Assembly (NCBI RefSeq): GCF_047238185.1
Contig: NZ_JBDFMI010000001.1
Span: 1,302,001 to 1,366,000, forward strand
Direction: 5' to 3'
Length of the DNA stretch: 64,000 nt
DNA from: Bacillus_AD sp047238185
Lineage (GTDB): Bacteria; Bacillota; Bacilli; Bacillales; DSM-1321
In this document: one piece after another, positions 1 to 8,879 of the stretch
How positions within the stretch are numbered: the first letter of the stretch is position 1
Layout: each line of letters opens with the position of its first letter
The notes under the pieces: model-generated
The model's database searches: none
The model's input: only the letters and a program-made list of their open reading frames with translations
What the model was told of the DNA's origin: nothing
Program-made: the position numbers and the translations under genes

Positions 1-2
1 TT

Positions 3-1481
3 GTATCTGTTTCTATTATTGCACTATTTATTATTTGGGGGCTGCTTCCTGGAAATATAGCAGGAAAATTTTCACTTGAAAGGACTATGTCCGCTGGAAA
101 TTCTTTTTTGCTTGAAAAATTCGGATGGTTTTATAGTCTATTGATGACGTCAATTGTTATCCTAGCCATCTATTTTTCTGTATCCAAATACGGAAAAATC
201 CGGCTGGGGAAAGATGAAGACCGCCCAGAGTTTGGATATGTTACGTGGCTTTCCATGCTGTTTGCTGCGGGCATGGGTATTGGCTTGGTTTTTTATGGAA
301 TATCTGAACCGATTGCGCACATGGACTCGCCTTTAACGGATGGCCAAAGCGAAGCCGATAAAATGCGGTTTGCTATGCGGTATTCCTTTTTGAATTGGGG
401 AATCCATCCTTGGGCGATATATGCAATAGCTGCCATGATTATTGCTTACTTTACATTCAGGAAAGGCAAATCTGGCACTATTTCATCTACAGTTACTCCT
501 TTATTTAAGACATCTTCTTCTTCTGTAATTGGCCGTATTGTTGATATACTGTCTGTATTGGCCATTGTTTTTGGAGTAATTCCGACTATAGGAATCGGAG
601 CACAGCAAATTGCTGGAGGTCTGAGTTACCTCATTCCGAGTATCCATAATACAACTGGATTTCAAGTCATCTTAATTGGAGTTTTTACAGTTGTATTCCT
701 TCTGTCAGCTCAAACAGGGATAAAAAGAGGGATTAAATATTTGAGTAACTTCAACATTATGTTGGCTGCATTGTTGTTATTTTTTGTTTTGTTTGCAGGG
801 CCGACATTATTTATCCTTGATTTTTTTACGACAAGTCTCGGAAAGTATATCCAGACATTGCCGGAAATGTCGTTGAAATTGAATCCATTGAATCATGACG
901 AATCCTCCTATATCCGTAGTTGGACCATTTTCTATTGGGGTTGGTGGATTTCCTGGACTCCGTTTGTGGCCAATTTTATTGCCCGTATCAGTAAAGGGCG
1001 TACGATTCGTGAATTTATTAGCGGCGTTGTTCTTGTGCCGGCGTTGATCGGTACATTTTGGTTTGCTGTTTTTGGAGGCACTTCTCTGCATCTTGATATG
1101 TTCAGCGGAGGGAATATCGCATCTGAAATTGCCTCCAACGGTCCGGAAGTCGGGTTATTTGCATTGCTAGGCCAATTGCCGTTTGCTCAAATTACTCAGG
1201 CGCTGGGCGTGGTTTTAGTGGCAGCTTTCTTTATTACATCTGCCGATTCAGCTACTTATGTCGTTGCCATGCAAACGTCAAACGGTTCCCTTAATCCGTC
1301 AAACCGTCTGAAATTAAGCTGGGGAATCATCATTTCCGCACTTTCAATGATTTTATTAGGTGCGGGCGGATTGGATGCTCTGCAAACGACTGCTCTTGTC
1401 GGCGCTTTTCCGTTTGCATTTGTGATTGTACTGATGATCGCTTCCTTTATGAGAGAGATAAAGAAAGAAAAGATAGACTGA
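3..1481 (+). CDS. BCCT-family osmolyte (glycine betaine/choline) transporter, 5' truncated by window edge
   Basis: The frame is open from the first bases, so the true start lies upstream and about 492 residues are visible. This is a multi-spanning membrane protein importing compatible solutes such as glycine betaine, driven by an ion gradient. Visible family marks are the Gly-rich stretch GMGIGLVFYGISEP and the Trp-rich segment YWGWWISWTPFVANFIAR followed by SKGRTIREF, which form the substrate and cation region in BCCT proteins. The C-terminus is short (REIKKEKID), like OpuD, without a long regulatory tail. An intrinsic terminator follows directly, so it is the end of a transcription unit separate from sleB. 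Substrate (betaine, choline or carnitine) cannot be told from the sequence. Confidence 0.9.
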   Translation, partial: VSVSIIALFIIWGLLPGNIAGKFSLERTMSAGNSFLLEKFGWFYSLLMTSIVILAIYFSVSKYGKIRLGKDEDRPEFGYVTWLSMLFAAGMGIGLVFYGISEPIAHMDSPLTDGQSEADKMRFAMRYSFLNWGIHPWAIYAIAAMIIAYFTFRKGKSGTISSTVTPLFKTSSSSVIGRIVDILSVLAIVFGVIPTIGIGAQQIAGGLSYLIPSIHNTTGFQVILIGVFTVVFLLSAQTGIKRGIKYLSNFNIMLAALLLFFVLFAGPTLFILDFFTTSLGKYIQTLPEMSLKLNPLNHDESSYIRSWTIFYWGWWISWTPFVANFIARISKGRTIREFISGVVLVPALIGTFWFAVFGGTSLHLDMFSGGNIASEIASNGPEVGLFALLGQLPFAQITQALGVVLVAAFFITSADSATYVVAMQTSNGSLNPSNRLKLSWGIIISALSMILLGAGGLDALQTTALVGAFPFAFVIVLMIASFMREIKKEKID

Positions 1482-1482
1482 A

Positions 1483-1521
1483 AAAAGGAGTGTCCGTTTT
1501 GAACGGAGGCTCCTTTTTTGT
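1483..1521 (+). terminator. Intrinsic terminator after the BCCT gene
   Basis: Inverted repeat with AAAAAAGGAG on the left and GCTCCTTTTTT on the right, closing on GTCCG/CGGA, ending in a T run. It starts a couple of bases after the stop codon. The following 216 bases up to sleB hold no recognisable gene. Confidence 0.8.
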
Positions 1522-1737
1522 GTAGGAACGGTTACCTGGTCGGATTTCAGAGGCTTTGCCACGCTATGCTTGCACGAATCTTACATTCCTTCGTGTAGCC
1601 CTTTGCCTAATATAAAGCTATCTGGGACTCCCTCTTTTTAACGAGATGGCTCTATGGATAATTAAGCGCATAAAATAACCTTTCATTGAAAAAAATAGGA
1701 TTACTTCCATTCATAATTATAGTTAGGAGTGTTCTTC

Positions 1738-2583
1738 GTGAGAATGACAATGTGGCAACAGATTAGTTTAGCGTGCATTATGCTGATTTCGGTTATTTTA
1801 TTTGATCAGCCAAAATCGGCAAATGCTTTTTCCGAACAGGTCATCCAGCAAGGGGCAACAGGGGATGATGTAGTCGAATTACAGGCAAGGCTGCAAAACA
1901 TTGGTTTCTACCATGGGAAAATCGATGGTGTTTTTGGCTGGGGTACATATTGGGCTCTGCGCAATTTTCAAAGCGATTTCGGTCTTCCAATTGACGGCTT
2001 GGCCGGGCAATCCACTAAAAATAAATTAGTGAAAGCTTCGAATTTCAATAAGAAATTTGTGCATGAGCAAATCAATAAAGGCAATACATTTACGTATTAC
2101 GGAAATGTGCCGATCGAAAAGCAGGTAAAACCGAATAAACAGTCAAATACCGGTACTAACAAAGGAAAACAAGAGGGAGCTGCCAGCAATCAGACAGCTT
2201 CCAAGAAAGGGAATATCCCTGCCGGTTTTTCGGAGAACGACATCAATCTATTGGCTTCAGCAGTATATGGGGAATCAAGAGGAGAACCATATGAGGGGCA
2301 AGTGGCGGTCGCAGCCGTTATATTGAACAGAATGGAAAGTCCGTCCTTTCCCAATACCATCTCCCAAATTATTTTTGAACCGCTGGCTTTTACAGCTGTA
2401 GCAGATGGCCAAATATATATGGAACCAAATGAAACAGCTAAAAAAGCCGTCATTGATGCAATAAACGGCATGGATCCTTCAGGAAACGCGACGTATTACT
2501 TTAATCCTGAGACTGCAACCAGCAAATGGATATGGTCCCGTCCGCAAATCAAAAAAATCGGAAAGCATATATTCTGTAAGTAA
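1738..2583 (+). CDS. sleB: Spore cortex-lytic enzyme SleB
   Basis: Lytic transglycosylase that cleaves muramic-delta-lactam-containing cortex peptidoglycan during germination. Start chosen at GTG 1738, eight bases after AGGAG, giving 281 residues; ATG 1744 and 1750 are alternatives. Residues 1-30 form a signal peptide ending ANA. Residues about 38-98 are a peptidoglycan-binding domain (GDDVVELQARLQ...GWGTYWALRNFQ). After a polar linker, residues about 165-281 are the Hydrolase_2 catalytic domain with YGESRGEP; Glu179 matches the family's catalytic glutamate. ypeB follows 15 bp downstream, the classic bicistronic pair; YpeB is needed for SleB stability and localisation. Forespore (sigma-G) expression is expected from the family; only a weak CATAATTA-like -10 near 1712 is visible. 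Confidence 0.95.
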   Translation: MRMTMWQQISLACIMLISVILFDQPKSANAFSEQVIQQGATGDDVVELQARLQNIGFYHGKIDGVFGWGTYWALRNFQSDFGLPIDGLAGQSTKNKLVKASNFNKKFVHEQINKGNTFTYYGNVPIEKQVKPNKQSNTGTNKGKQEGAASNQTASKKGNIPAGFSENDINLLASAVYGESRGEPYEGQVAVAAVILNRMESPSFPNTISQIIFEPLAFTAVADGQIYMEPNETAKKAVIDAINGMDPSGNATYYFNPETATSKWIWSRPQIKKIGKHIFCK

Positions 2584-2598
2584 AGAGGTGCATCTTTA

Positions 2599-3951
2599 AT
2601 GGCAAAAAATATTATTATTGCTCTCCTGGCAGTCGCTGTAGCGGGAACAAGCTATTACGGCTTTAAGGAACACAGAGATAAAAACAATGTGATCATTCAG
2701 GCTGAGAACAATTACCAACGAGCATTCCATGATTTGTCCTATCAAATGGACCTGTTAAATGATAAGTTGGGAACAACATTGGCGATGAATACCCGGAAAT
2801 CATTATCGCCTGCATTGACTGATGTTTGGAGAATTACTTCCGAAGCACAAGGAGATGTAGGGCAGCTTCCATTAGCGCTGATGACATTCAACCAAACTGA
2901 GGAGTTTTTAAATAATATAGGAAACTTCAGCTATCGAACAGCTGTTAGGGACCTTGAAAAAGAGCCTCTTTCAGATGAGGAATACAGCATGCTACAGCGT
3001 TTATACAAACAATCGAAAGAAATCCAGAATGATTTAAGGCAAGTGCAGCATACCATCATGGCTAAAAATCTGCGTTGGTCGGATGTCCAGCAATCGATGG
3101 CGAGCGGGAATTCTCCAAAGGACAATTCAATCGTGGACGGCTTTAATATGGTTGAGAAAAAAGTAGGCGGATACGCAGAAGCTTCACAATTTGGACCAAG
3201 CTTTGTATCCCATGAACAAAAGGATGATCAGTATCGGCAAATAAAGGGGAAAGAAATTACAAAAGCGGAAGCGGAGGCAATTGCACGCAAATTTGTCCCT
3301 TATAGCCCGTCTGCTAAGGCAACTGTGATTGAGAGCCGTAAAGGTTCAGATTTTCCCTTCTACAGTGTAACGTTAAAAGATAGCGATTCAGACCGTATGA
3401 TATCAGTCGATTTAACGAAAAAGGTTGGCTATCCGATTATTTATATGAATAACCGAGAAGTAAAGGAAGCGAAAATCAGTTTAAACGAAGCCGCGAAAAA
3501 AGCGAAAGAATTACTGGATAAGCAACATTATACATCGATGGAACTATTCGAAAGCTCGCAATATGATTCGGTCGGAGTTTTTAATTTTGTCCATGTTGAA
3601 AACGGTGTCAGAGTATATACTGATTCAATCAAGGTAAAAGTGGCACTCGATAATGGAGGCATTATCGGCTATTCAGCCGAAGATTATCTTAAGACGAATA
3701 AAGAAAGACAACTATCGAAACCGAAGTTAACGCTAGAGGAAGCCAAAAAGAAAATAAACAGTAAAGTGAAGATCATGGAAAACCGCTTGGCCATTATCAC
3801 GGATACAGGCGGCAAAGAGGTTCTATGCTATGAGTTCATGGGCGTATTAGATAATGAAACATACCGCCTTTTCATCAATGCCGACAATGGCGATGAAGAA
3901 CTTGTAGAAAAAATGTCTGAAAAAGAACCGGGTTATCGGAATTCTATTTAA
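2599..3951 (+). CDS. ypeB: Germination protein YpeB, SleB partner
   Basis: 450 residues. It has an N-terminal membrane anchor (residues about 4-20), a long helical region, and a C-terminal half with repeated PepSY-type modules (for example TKAEAEAIARKF near 230 and SLNEAAKKAKELLD near 295). In Bacillus spores YpeB and SleB depend on each other for assembly at the inner membrane/cortex interface, and YpeB is proteolysed on germination. RBS AGAGGTG precedes ATG 2599. Co-transcribed with sleB; a strong terminator lies immediately after. No sign of damage. Confidence 0.95.
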   Translation: MAKNIIIALLAVAVAGTSYYGFKEHRDKNNVIIQAENNYQRAFHDLSYQMDLLNDKLGTTLAMNTRKSLSPALTDVWRITSEAQGDVGQLPLALMTFNQTEEFLNNIGNFSYRTAVRDLEKEPLSDEEYSMLQRLYKQSKEIQNDLRQVQHTIMAKNLRWSDVQQSMASGNSPKDNSIVDGFNMVEKKVGGYAEASQFGPSFVSHEQKDDQYRQIKGKEITKAEAEAIARKFVPYSPSAKATVIESRKGSDFPFYSVTLKDSDSDRMISVDLTKKVGYPIIYMNNREVKEAKISLNEAAKKAKELLDKQHYTSMELFESSQYDSVGVFNFVHVENGVRVYTDSIKVKVALDNGGIIGYSAEDYLKTNKERQLSKPKLTLEEAKKKINSKVKIMENRLAIITDTGGKEVLCYEFMGVLDNETYRLFINADNGDEELVEKMSEKEPGYRNSI

Positions 3952-3953
3952 TC

Positions 3954-3989
3954 CAAAAAGGAAAAGTATTTCAATACTTTTCCTTTTTT
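3954..3989 (+). terminator. Terminator of sleB-ypeB
   Basis: Perfect stem AAAAAGGAAAAGTA / TACTTTTCCTTTTT around loop TTTCAA, ending in a T run; lies just after the ypeB stop codon. Confidence 0.9.
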
Positions 3990-4062
3990 AAATTTTCTGC
4001 CATAATATAGATGGATAATTTGAACTAATACTTAATACTCTAGGGGAAGTGTGGAGAAACAA

Positions 4063-4716
4063 ATGAAGATCGGTAACCGGCTTGTATTAGAGTCTAAAGG
4101 CTCAGGTAGTTATGAGAAATACCAATCGAAAATTTTAGAAATGTCCAATGGCTGCGTTTATATAGATTACCCGCAAAATATGGCTACGAAAAAGACGGCT
4201 TTTTTGCCGGACGGCATAACATTGAAAGCGTCATATGTGGATGAAACAGAGAATGCATTTTGGTTTCAGACAGAGGTACTAGGGAAAAGAAAATCAACTA
4301 TTCCGATGATCCAATTATCTTTGCCGCCAAAGGAAACGCATAATAAAATTCAAAGGCGTGAATTTGTCCGGATCGAGACGAATATCGATGCAGCAGTACA
4401 TAGCCCTAACCATGCTTTTCCTCCCTTCACTACCGTTACGGAGGATATAAGTGCAGGCGGAGCTGCCATTCTGGTCCCTAAGGAAATCAAAGTCGAGGAA
4501 AACAGCCGAGCAACTATATGGCTTGTCCTTCCGGCGAAGGGAGGAAGCATCCATTACGTAAAGGTCGACAGCCAGGTGGTGAGGCTGATCGAACAGCCTG
4601 CTGGAAGGTACAATGTGATGACCATGCAGTTTAATGAAATACCTGACAAAGAACGCCAACAATTAATCCGCTTCTGTTTCGAGAAACAATTGGAGCAACG
4701 GAAGGTTAGGGATTAA
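4063..4716 (+). CDS. ypfA: PilZ-domain c-di-GMP receptor (YpfA/DgrA/MotI type flagellar brake)
   Basis: 217 residues from ATG 4063, which has GGAG seven bases upstream; GTG 4051 lies almost against AGGGGAAG and is less likely. N-terminal about 95 residues form a YcgR-N-like beta domain; the C-terminal PilZ domain shows the c-di-GMP-binding signatures QRREFVR and EDISAGG. In B. subtilis the orthologue binds c-di-GMP and inhibits flagellar motor rotation by acting on MotA. Position between ypeB and ypfB agrees with B. subtilis. Flagellar genes are not nearby apart from cheR at 22.6 kb. Confidence 0.9.
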   Translation: MKIGNRLVLESKGSGSYEKYQSKILEMSNGCVYIDYPQNMATKKTAFLPDGITLKASYVDETENAFWFQTEVLGKRKSTIPMIQLSLPPKETHNKIQRREFVRIETNIDAAVHSPNHAFPPFTTVTEDISAGGAAILVPKEIKVEENSRATIWLVLPAKGGSIHYVKVDSQVVRLIEQPAGRYNVMTMQFNEIPDKERQQLIRFCFEKQLEQRKVRD

Positions 4717-4770
4717 TGTATGTTTCATGTCGATCCCGTCGATGCTATATCATAAAAAAGGGGCAACGGC

Positions 4771-4974
4771 ATGGAAAAAATAGAAAGGCTTTTGGTGAAG
4801 CTGGTTCTTATCCAATTGGCATTCTTATTGTTTTGCCAATTCATTTTTCACCGTCCGGATGCATTCGCCGAATGGAAAAAATGGGCACGATATGAAGGTG
4901 TTTACTTGGATAACTACGATAGGATTGCCGATGTTTTGAAAGAGCAATCTTCCCTTTATATGGAACAAGAGTAA
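4771..4974 (+). CDS. ypfB: Small membrane protein YpfB
   Basis: 67 residues with one hydrophobic segment (about residues 8-26) followed by an amphipathic cytoplasmic or surface tail. RBS AAAAAGGGG upstream. Same size and position as YpfB of B. subtilis, whose function is unknown. The last Glu codon and stop are already inside the left arm of the following terminator stem. Confidence 0.8.
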   Translation: MEKIERLLVKLVLIQLAFLLFCQFIFHRPDAFAEWKKWARYEGVYLDNYDRIADVLKEQSSLYMEQE

Positions 4975-5006
4975 ACCCGGCGCTGTAAAGGATGCCGGGT
5001 TTACTC
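4969..5006 (+). terminator. Terminator hairpin after ypfB
   Basis: Perfect 13-bp stem GAGTAAACCCGGC / GCCGGGTTTACTC with a 12-base loop; the left arm overlaps the ypfB stop codon. The U tract is weak (TTTATCT). Confidence 0.75.
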
Positions 5007-5133
5007 TTTATCTATAGTCGTTATACAACAAAAAATATAAAACGTATTGGCAATCGGACTGATGGTGGACTGCTTTTTATGATAAAATAAAGAATGCATG
5101 TTTATTTACGTTGTAAAAGCCACAGGAGGAATT

Positions 5134-5811
5134 ATGGACAAGAAAAACATATCAATAGCAATAGACGGGCCTGCCGCTGCAGGAAAGAGCACTGTAGCCA
5201 AAATTGTAGCTGAACATTTTTCATATGTTTATGTCGATACCGGGGCCATGTATAGAGCTTTAACTTTAAAAGCCATTTCAAACCATATAGATATTGAAGA
5301 CGAGCAAGGGCTGTATAAAGTGCTTATGAATAGTGAAATTGTATTAAAGCCGGGAAAAGACGGGCAGCTAGTCTTTCTGGATGGAGAAGACGTATCCGAA
5401 AGAATCCGTACGGCTGAAGTGACAAACTCGGTGTCTGCTGTTTCCAAGCATGCTTCTGTCCGCAAAGAAATGGTAGCCAAGCAGCAAGCGATGGCTGCGG
5501 CTGGCGGCATTGTAATGGACGGACGGGATATTGGGACGCATGTTTTACCGAATGCTGAATTAAAGCTGTTTTTGATTGCCTCCGTTGAGGAGCGGGCACA
5601 AAGAAGGCATGCTGAGAACATGGCAAAAGGGTTCCCTTCCGATCTGGAAACACTAAAGGCGGAAATCGCAGCACGTGACCGTTATGATTCAGAAAGGGAA
5701 GTTTCTCCTTTGAAGAAAGCGGAAGATGCCATTGAAATTGATACGACATCTTTGAATATAGAAGAAACAGCAGATCGGATTATATCTCTTGTAAAAGAAA
5801 GGGCTTTGTGA
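5134..5811 (+). CDS. cmk: Cytidylate kinase
   Basis: 225 residues. Phosphorylates CMP and dCMP with ATP in pyrimidine salvage and nucleotide recycling. P-loop AIDGPAAAGKSTVAK lies at residues about 7-21, the CMP-binding region contains DTGAMYRAL, and MDGRDIGTHVLP follows. Start ATG 5134 sits four bases after AGGAGGA. The next gene starts directly at the stop codon (TGA then ATG, no gap), so the two are translationally linked. Typical family length (about 224). Confidence 0.95.
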   Translation: MDKKNISIAIDGPAAAGKSTVAKIVAEHFSYVYVDTGAMYRALTLKAISNHIDIEDEQGLYKVLMNSEIVLKPGKDGQLVFLDGEDVSERIRTAEVTNSVSAVSKHASVRKEMVAKQQAMAAAGGIVMDGRDIGTHVLPNAELKLFLIASVEERAQRRHAENMAKGFPSDLETLKAEIAARDRYDSEREVSPLKKAEDAIEIDTTSLNIEETADRIISLVKERAL

Positions 5812-6399
5812 ATGAGCTTCTATAATTTTGCGAAAAATGTTGTCTATGTATTGTTAAAGCCGGTATATCGGTTTGAGGTTATCGGAAGAGATAATATTCC
5901 GAAGGAAGGCGGAGTACTGCTGTGCTCCAATCATATAGAAAATTTGGATCCTCCGGTTGTAGGGGCGAATGCCCCGCGGCCGGTCCATTTCATGGCGAAA
6001 GAGGAACTGTTTTCAGTGCCGGTCCTAAAGAAGATTTTGCCGCATGTCAATGCATTCCCTGTTAAGCGCGGAATGAGCGACCGCGATGCGTTAAGGACAG
6101 CCCTTAAGCTATTGAAGGATGGAAAAGTGGTTGGCCTATTTCCTGAAGGAACGAGAAGCAAAACCGGCGAGTTGGGCAAAGGACTTGCTGGGGCAGGATT
6201 TTTTGCTCTACGGTCGGATGCCGCTGTTGTGCCCTGTGCGATTATTGGACCCTATAAGCGTTTTAAACGGTTGAAAGTTGTCTATGGGAAACCGATCGAT
6301 TTTTCCAAATATAAGGAAGAAGGTACAAAAATGCATGCGGAACAGGCGACAGAAATCATTATGGAACATATTTCTAAGCTTATTAGGGATAATAAATAA
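5812..6399 (+). CDS. 1-acyl-sn-glycerol-3-phosphate acyltransferase (PlsC-like)
   Basis: 195 residues. Glycerophospholipid acyltransferase transferring an acyl chain to lysophosphatidic acid at the membrane. The catalytic HX4D motif is SNHIENLDPP (residues about 40-49); FPEGTRSKTGE is the phosphate-binding motif. There is an N-terminal hydrophobic stretch. It is joined to cmk with no intergenic base and is followed by the S1-domain gene ypfD, an arrangement common in Firmicutes. It may be the main PlsC or one of two paralogues; this cannot be decided here. Confidence 0.88.
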   Translation: MSFYNFAKNVVYVLLKPVYRFEVIGRDNIPKEGGVLLCSNHIENLDPPVVGANAPRPVHFMAKEELFSVPVLKKILPHVNAFPVKRGMSDRDALRTALKLLKDGKVVGLFPEGTRSKTGELGKGLAGAGFFALRSDAAVVPCAIIGPYKRFKRLKVVYGKPIDFSKYKEEGTKMHAEQATEIIMEHISKLIRDNK

Positions 6400-6606
6400 G
6401 GCGTATCCCTTGACAAAAAGAGTAAATTATAAGAATTTTAGTGTGAGGATATTTATTCCTAACAAATTATGACCGCTTCCAAAGTGAAGATGTGGTGGCT
6501 ATTAATAAATGCATATTTTTAGGTTTGAAGCTAACAAAAAAAGGATATAGCATGGTTAATAGTAGTATTTTATACTTTCAGCAGTCATGGGTAAGGAGGA
6601 GTACAT
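6400..6606 (+). other. Spacer between plsC-like gene and ypfD
   Basis: 207 bases without a convincing gene. A TTGACA hexamer lies at 6410-6415 but no good -10 at the right distance is seen; TATACT at 6571-6576 may be the -10 of ypfD without a matching -35. RBS TAAGGAGG precedes ypfD. Confidence 0.3.
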
Positions 6607-7737
6607 ATGATTGAAGAAGAATATGAAGTAAAAGGTTATAAAGTTGGAGACCAGGTGAAAGGGATCGTTACGAAGGTCGAAGACAAACAGGTTTATGTGG
6701 ATGTTGCCAATAGTAAAATTGACGGAATCATTCCGATTAGTGAGCTAAGCAGCTTACATGTAGAAAAAGCATCCGACGTTGTATCCGAAGGTGAAGAGCT
6801 TGAATTGGAAGTGACTAAGGTTGAGGAAGAGAGCCTTATTCTCTCAAAGCGCAAGGTGGAAGCCCATAATGCTTGGGAAAGATTATATAAACAATTTGAA
6901 GATGGAGACATCATTGAAGCAGAAATCAAGGACGTCGTAAAGGGCGGTTTGGTTGTGGACTTAGGCGTTCGCGGATTTGTGCCGGCTTCATTGGTTGAGG
7001 ATTATTATGTGGAAGATTTCTCTGACTATAAGGGGAAAACACTTACTTTTAAAATTGTTGAAATCGACCAGGAAAATAATCGTTTAATCCTTTCCCATAG
7101 AGCAGTCGTCCAGGATGAAAAAAGCAAGAATAAACAGAGCCGCCTAGAAGAAATCGAGCAGGGCCAAACGTTGAAAGGTATTGTCCAACGTTTAACTGAC
7201 TTCGGTGCATTTGTGGATATCGGCGGCATTGACGGCTTGGTGCACGTTTCCCAGCTATCCCATGAGCATGTGAATAAACCGTCTGATGTAGTCAGCGAAG
7301 GCGATGAAGTGGAAGTAAAAGTCCTTTCAGTCGACCGTGACAATGAACGTATTTCATTATCCATTAAAGAAACATTGCCTGGACCTTGGAATAACATTGC
7401 TGAAAAGGCCCCAAAGGGTTCTATTCAGGAAGGGATTGTTCGCCGTCTAGTATCATTCGGCGCGTTCGTTGAAATCTTCCCTGGTGTGGAAGGATTAGTC
7501 CATATTTCCCAAATTTCCAATAAGCACATCGGCACACCGCATGAAGTGCTGTCGGAAGGGGAAAAAGTGCAAGTGAAAGTATTGGATGTCCATGAAGATG
7601 AACAACGATTGTCTTTAAGCATCAAAGAATTGCTTGAGAAAGAACCTCAAGATGCTGATTATGAATTGCCTGAAGAAACAACTGGATTCTCATTCAGCGA
7701 TGTAATCGGCGACCAGCTGAAAAAATTTAAGAATTAA
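6607..7737 (+). CDS. ypfD: S1-domain RNA-binding protein YpfD (ribosomal protein S1 homologue)
   Basis: 376 residues containing four S1 (OB-fold) RNA-binding repeats beginning near residues 13, 100, 182 and 270, each with the pattern G-x-V-x(n)-GAFV or equivalent, D/E-G-hydrophobic-hydrophobic-H/P and LS. Start ATG 6607 follows AAGGAGG. In low-GC Gram-positives this four-repeat protein is the S1-like member but is generally not an essential ribosomal protein. Followed 14 bp later by fni, as in B. subtilis. Confidence 0.92.
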   Translation: MIEEEYEVKGYKVGDQVKGIVTKVEDKQVYVDVANSKIDGIIPISELSSLHVEKASDVVSEGEELELEVTKVEEESLILSKRKVEAHNAWERLYKQFEDGDIIEAEIKDVVKGGLVVDLGVRGFVPASLVEDYYVEDFSDYKGKTLTFKIVEIDQENNRLILSHRAVVQDEKSKNKQSRLEEIEQGQTLKGIVQRLTDFGAFVDIGGIDGLVHVSQLSHEHVNKPSDVVSEGDEVEVKVLSVDRDNERISLSIKETLPGPWNNIAEKAPKGSIQEGIVRRLVSFGAFVEIFPGVEGLVHISQISNKHIGTPHEVLSEGEKVQVKVLDVHEDEQRLSLSIKELLEKEPQDADYELPEETTGFSFSDVIGDQLKKFKN

Positions 7738-7751
7738 TACGGTGATGTCAT

Positions 7752-8774
7752 TTGTCAAGAACGAAAAGAAAATTAGAACATATAGAATATGCGCTAAAGA
7801 CTGGCCAAAGCAGACAGACAGGGCTGGATGATGTATCATTTGTCCATGTTAGCTTGCCGGGTATATCTCTTGACGAAGCCTCTCTCCATACAAAAATTGG
7901 CGAACTTTCTTTAAGTTCGCCAATTTTTATAAATGCCATGACTGGAGGAGGCGGACCCGAGACTGAAATAATCAACAGAAATATGGCGATTGCAGCTAGA
8001 GAAACAGGTGTGGCCATGTCTGTCGGATCCCAAATGGCAGCATTAAAGGATGTCGATCAACGTTCTTCTTATCGAATAGTTCGCAAAGAAAACCCAAAAG
8101 GAATCATCTTTGGCAACATAGGGGCTGAGGCAACAGTTGAACAAGCGTTGCAAGCGGTTGAAATGCTGGAAGCGGATGCCTTGCAGATCCATTTGAATGT
8201 AATTCAGGAACTGGTCATGCCTGAAGGGGACCGTGATTTTAGTCGAGTATTGCCTACTATCGAAGCTATTTGCTGCCGTCTAGATGTTCCTGTCATTGTG
8301 AAAGAAGTCGGTTTCGGAATGAGTAAGGAGACCGTGTCCACGTTAGCGTCTGTTGGTGTCAGCATTGCTGATGTAGGAGGATTTGGCGGAACGAACTTTG
8401 CCCAGATAGAGAATGAGAGAAGAAGCAGGATGCTCCACTATTTTAATGATTGGGGCATCCCTACCGCTGTTTCTGTCATCGAGGCATCATCAGTACCGAA
8501 TATCGAAATTCTTGCTTCAGGAGGAATCCAGAATGCGATGGACGCAGCTAAATGCTTGGCTTTGGGAGCAAGAGGGGTAGGTGTCGCTGGTTATTTCCTG
8601 AAAGTATGCAAGGAACAGGGCGTTGAAGCCTTGATTAAAAGCATCGAGGAATTTCATTTTGATTTGGCCGTCATCATGACGGCTTTAGGCGCGAGGACAG
8701 TAGAGGAGCTTAGAGAAGCTGATACGGTCCTTTCCGGCGAAACTCTTCAATGGATTAAACAGCGTATGCTTTGA
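7752..8774 (+). CDS. fni: Type 2 isopentenyl-diphosphate delta-isomerase (FMN-dependent)
   Basis: 340 residues. Interconverts IPP and DMAPP using FMN and NADPH, supplying precursors to the heptaprenyl chain made by hepS/hepT in this window. Start is TTG 7752 with GGTGAT five bases upstream. Visible marks: INAMTGGGG (residues about 56-65), QIHLNVIQE with the conserved Gln and Asn, VKEVGFGMS, GGFGGTNF and the FMN-phosphate site ASGGIQNAMD. Typical length. Odd feature: codons for KIGELSLSSPIF form a 16-bp perfect hairpin followed by Ts (listed separately). A terminator follows. Confidence 0.92.
   Translation: MSRTKRKLEHIEYALKTGQSRQTGLDDVSFVHVSLPGISLDEASLHTKIGELSLSSPIFINAMTGGGGPETEIINRNMAIAARETGVAMSVGSQMAALKDVDQRSSYRIVRKENPKGIIFGNIGAEATVEQALQAVEMLEADALQIHLNVIQELVMPEGDRDFSRVLPTIEAICCRLDVPVIVKEVGFGMSKETVSTLASVGVSIADVGGFGGTNFAQIENERRSRMLHYFNDWGIPTAVSVIEASSVPNIEILASGGIQNAMDAAKCLALGARGVGVAGYFLKVCKEQGVEALIKSIEEFHFDLAVIMTALGARTVEELREADTVLSGETLQWIKQRML
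7892..7928 (+). other. Terminator-like perfect hairpin inside the fni coding sequence
   Basis: Left arm 7892-7907 and right arm 7913-7928 are perfect reverse complements over 16 bp, with loop TCTTT, core GGCGAAC/GTTCGCC, and the right arm ending in five Ts. It lies in the 5' third of fni (codons 48-59). Seen directly; its effect on transcription is unknown. Confidence 0.7.
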
Positions 8775-8836
8775 AAAGTCCTTTCTTTTTTTCGATGGGT
8801 AAGGACTGGTTGCTTATAGTAGAAATATGGTTGGTT

Positions 8837-8872
8837 AAAAAAGAACCCATTGCCATTGGCGAGGGTTCTTTT
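8837..8872. terminator. Bidirectional terminator between fni and ypzI
   Basis: Stem AAGAACCC/GGGTTCTT extended by A/T pairs. T-rich on the + side and a six-T run on the minus side, so it can serve both fni (plus) and ypzI (minus), whose genes converge here. Confidence 0.8.
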
Positions 8873-8879
8873 GCTGTTA

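Noticed and set aside
1522..1737. Possible gene remnant between the BCCT terminator and sleB
   Set aside because: No open frame with RBS or recognisable motif; only short inverted repeats.
5324..5749. 141-codon minus-strand frame opposite cmk
   Set aside because: Shadow of a strongly conserved gene; no RBS.
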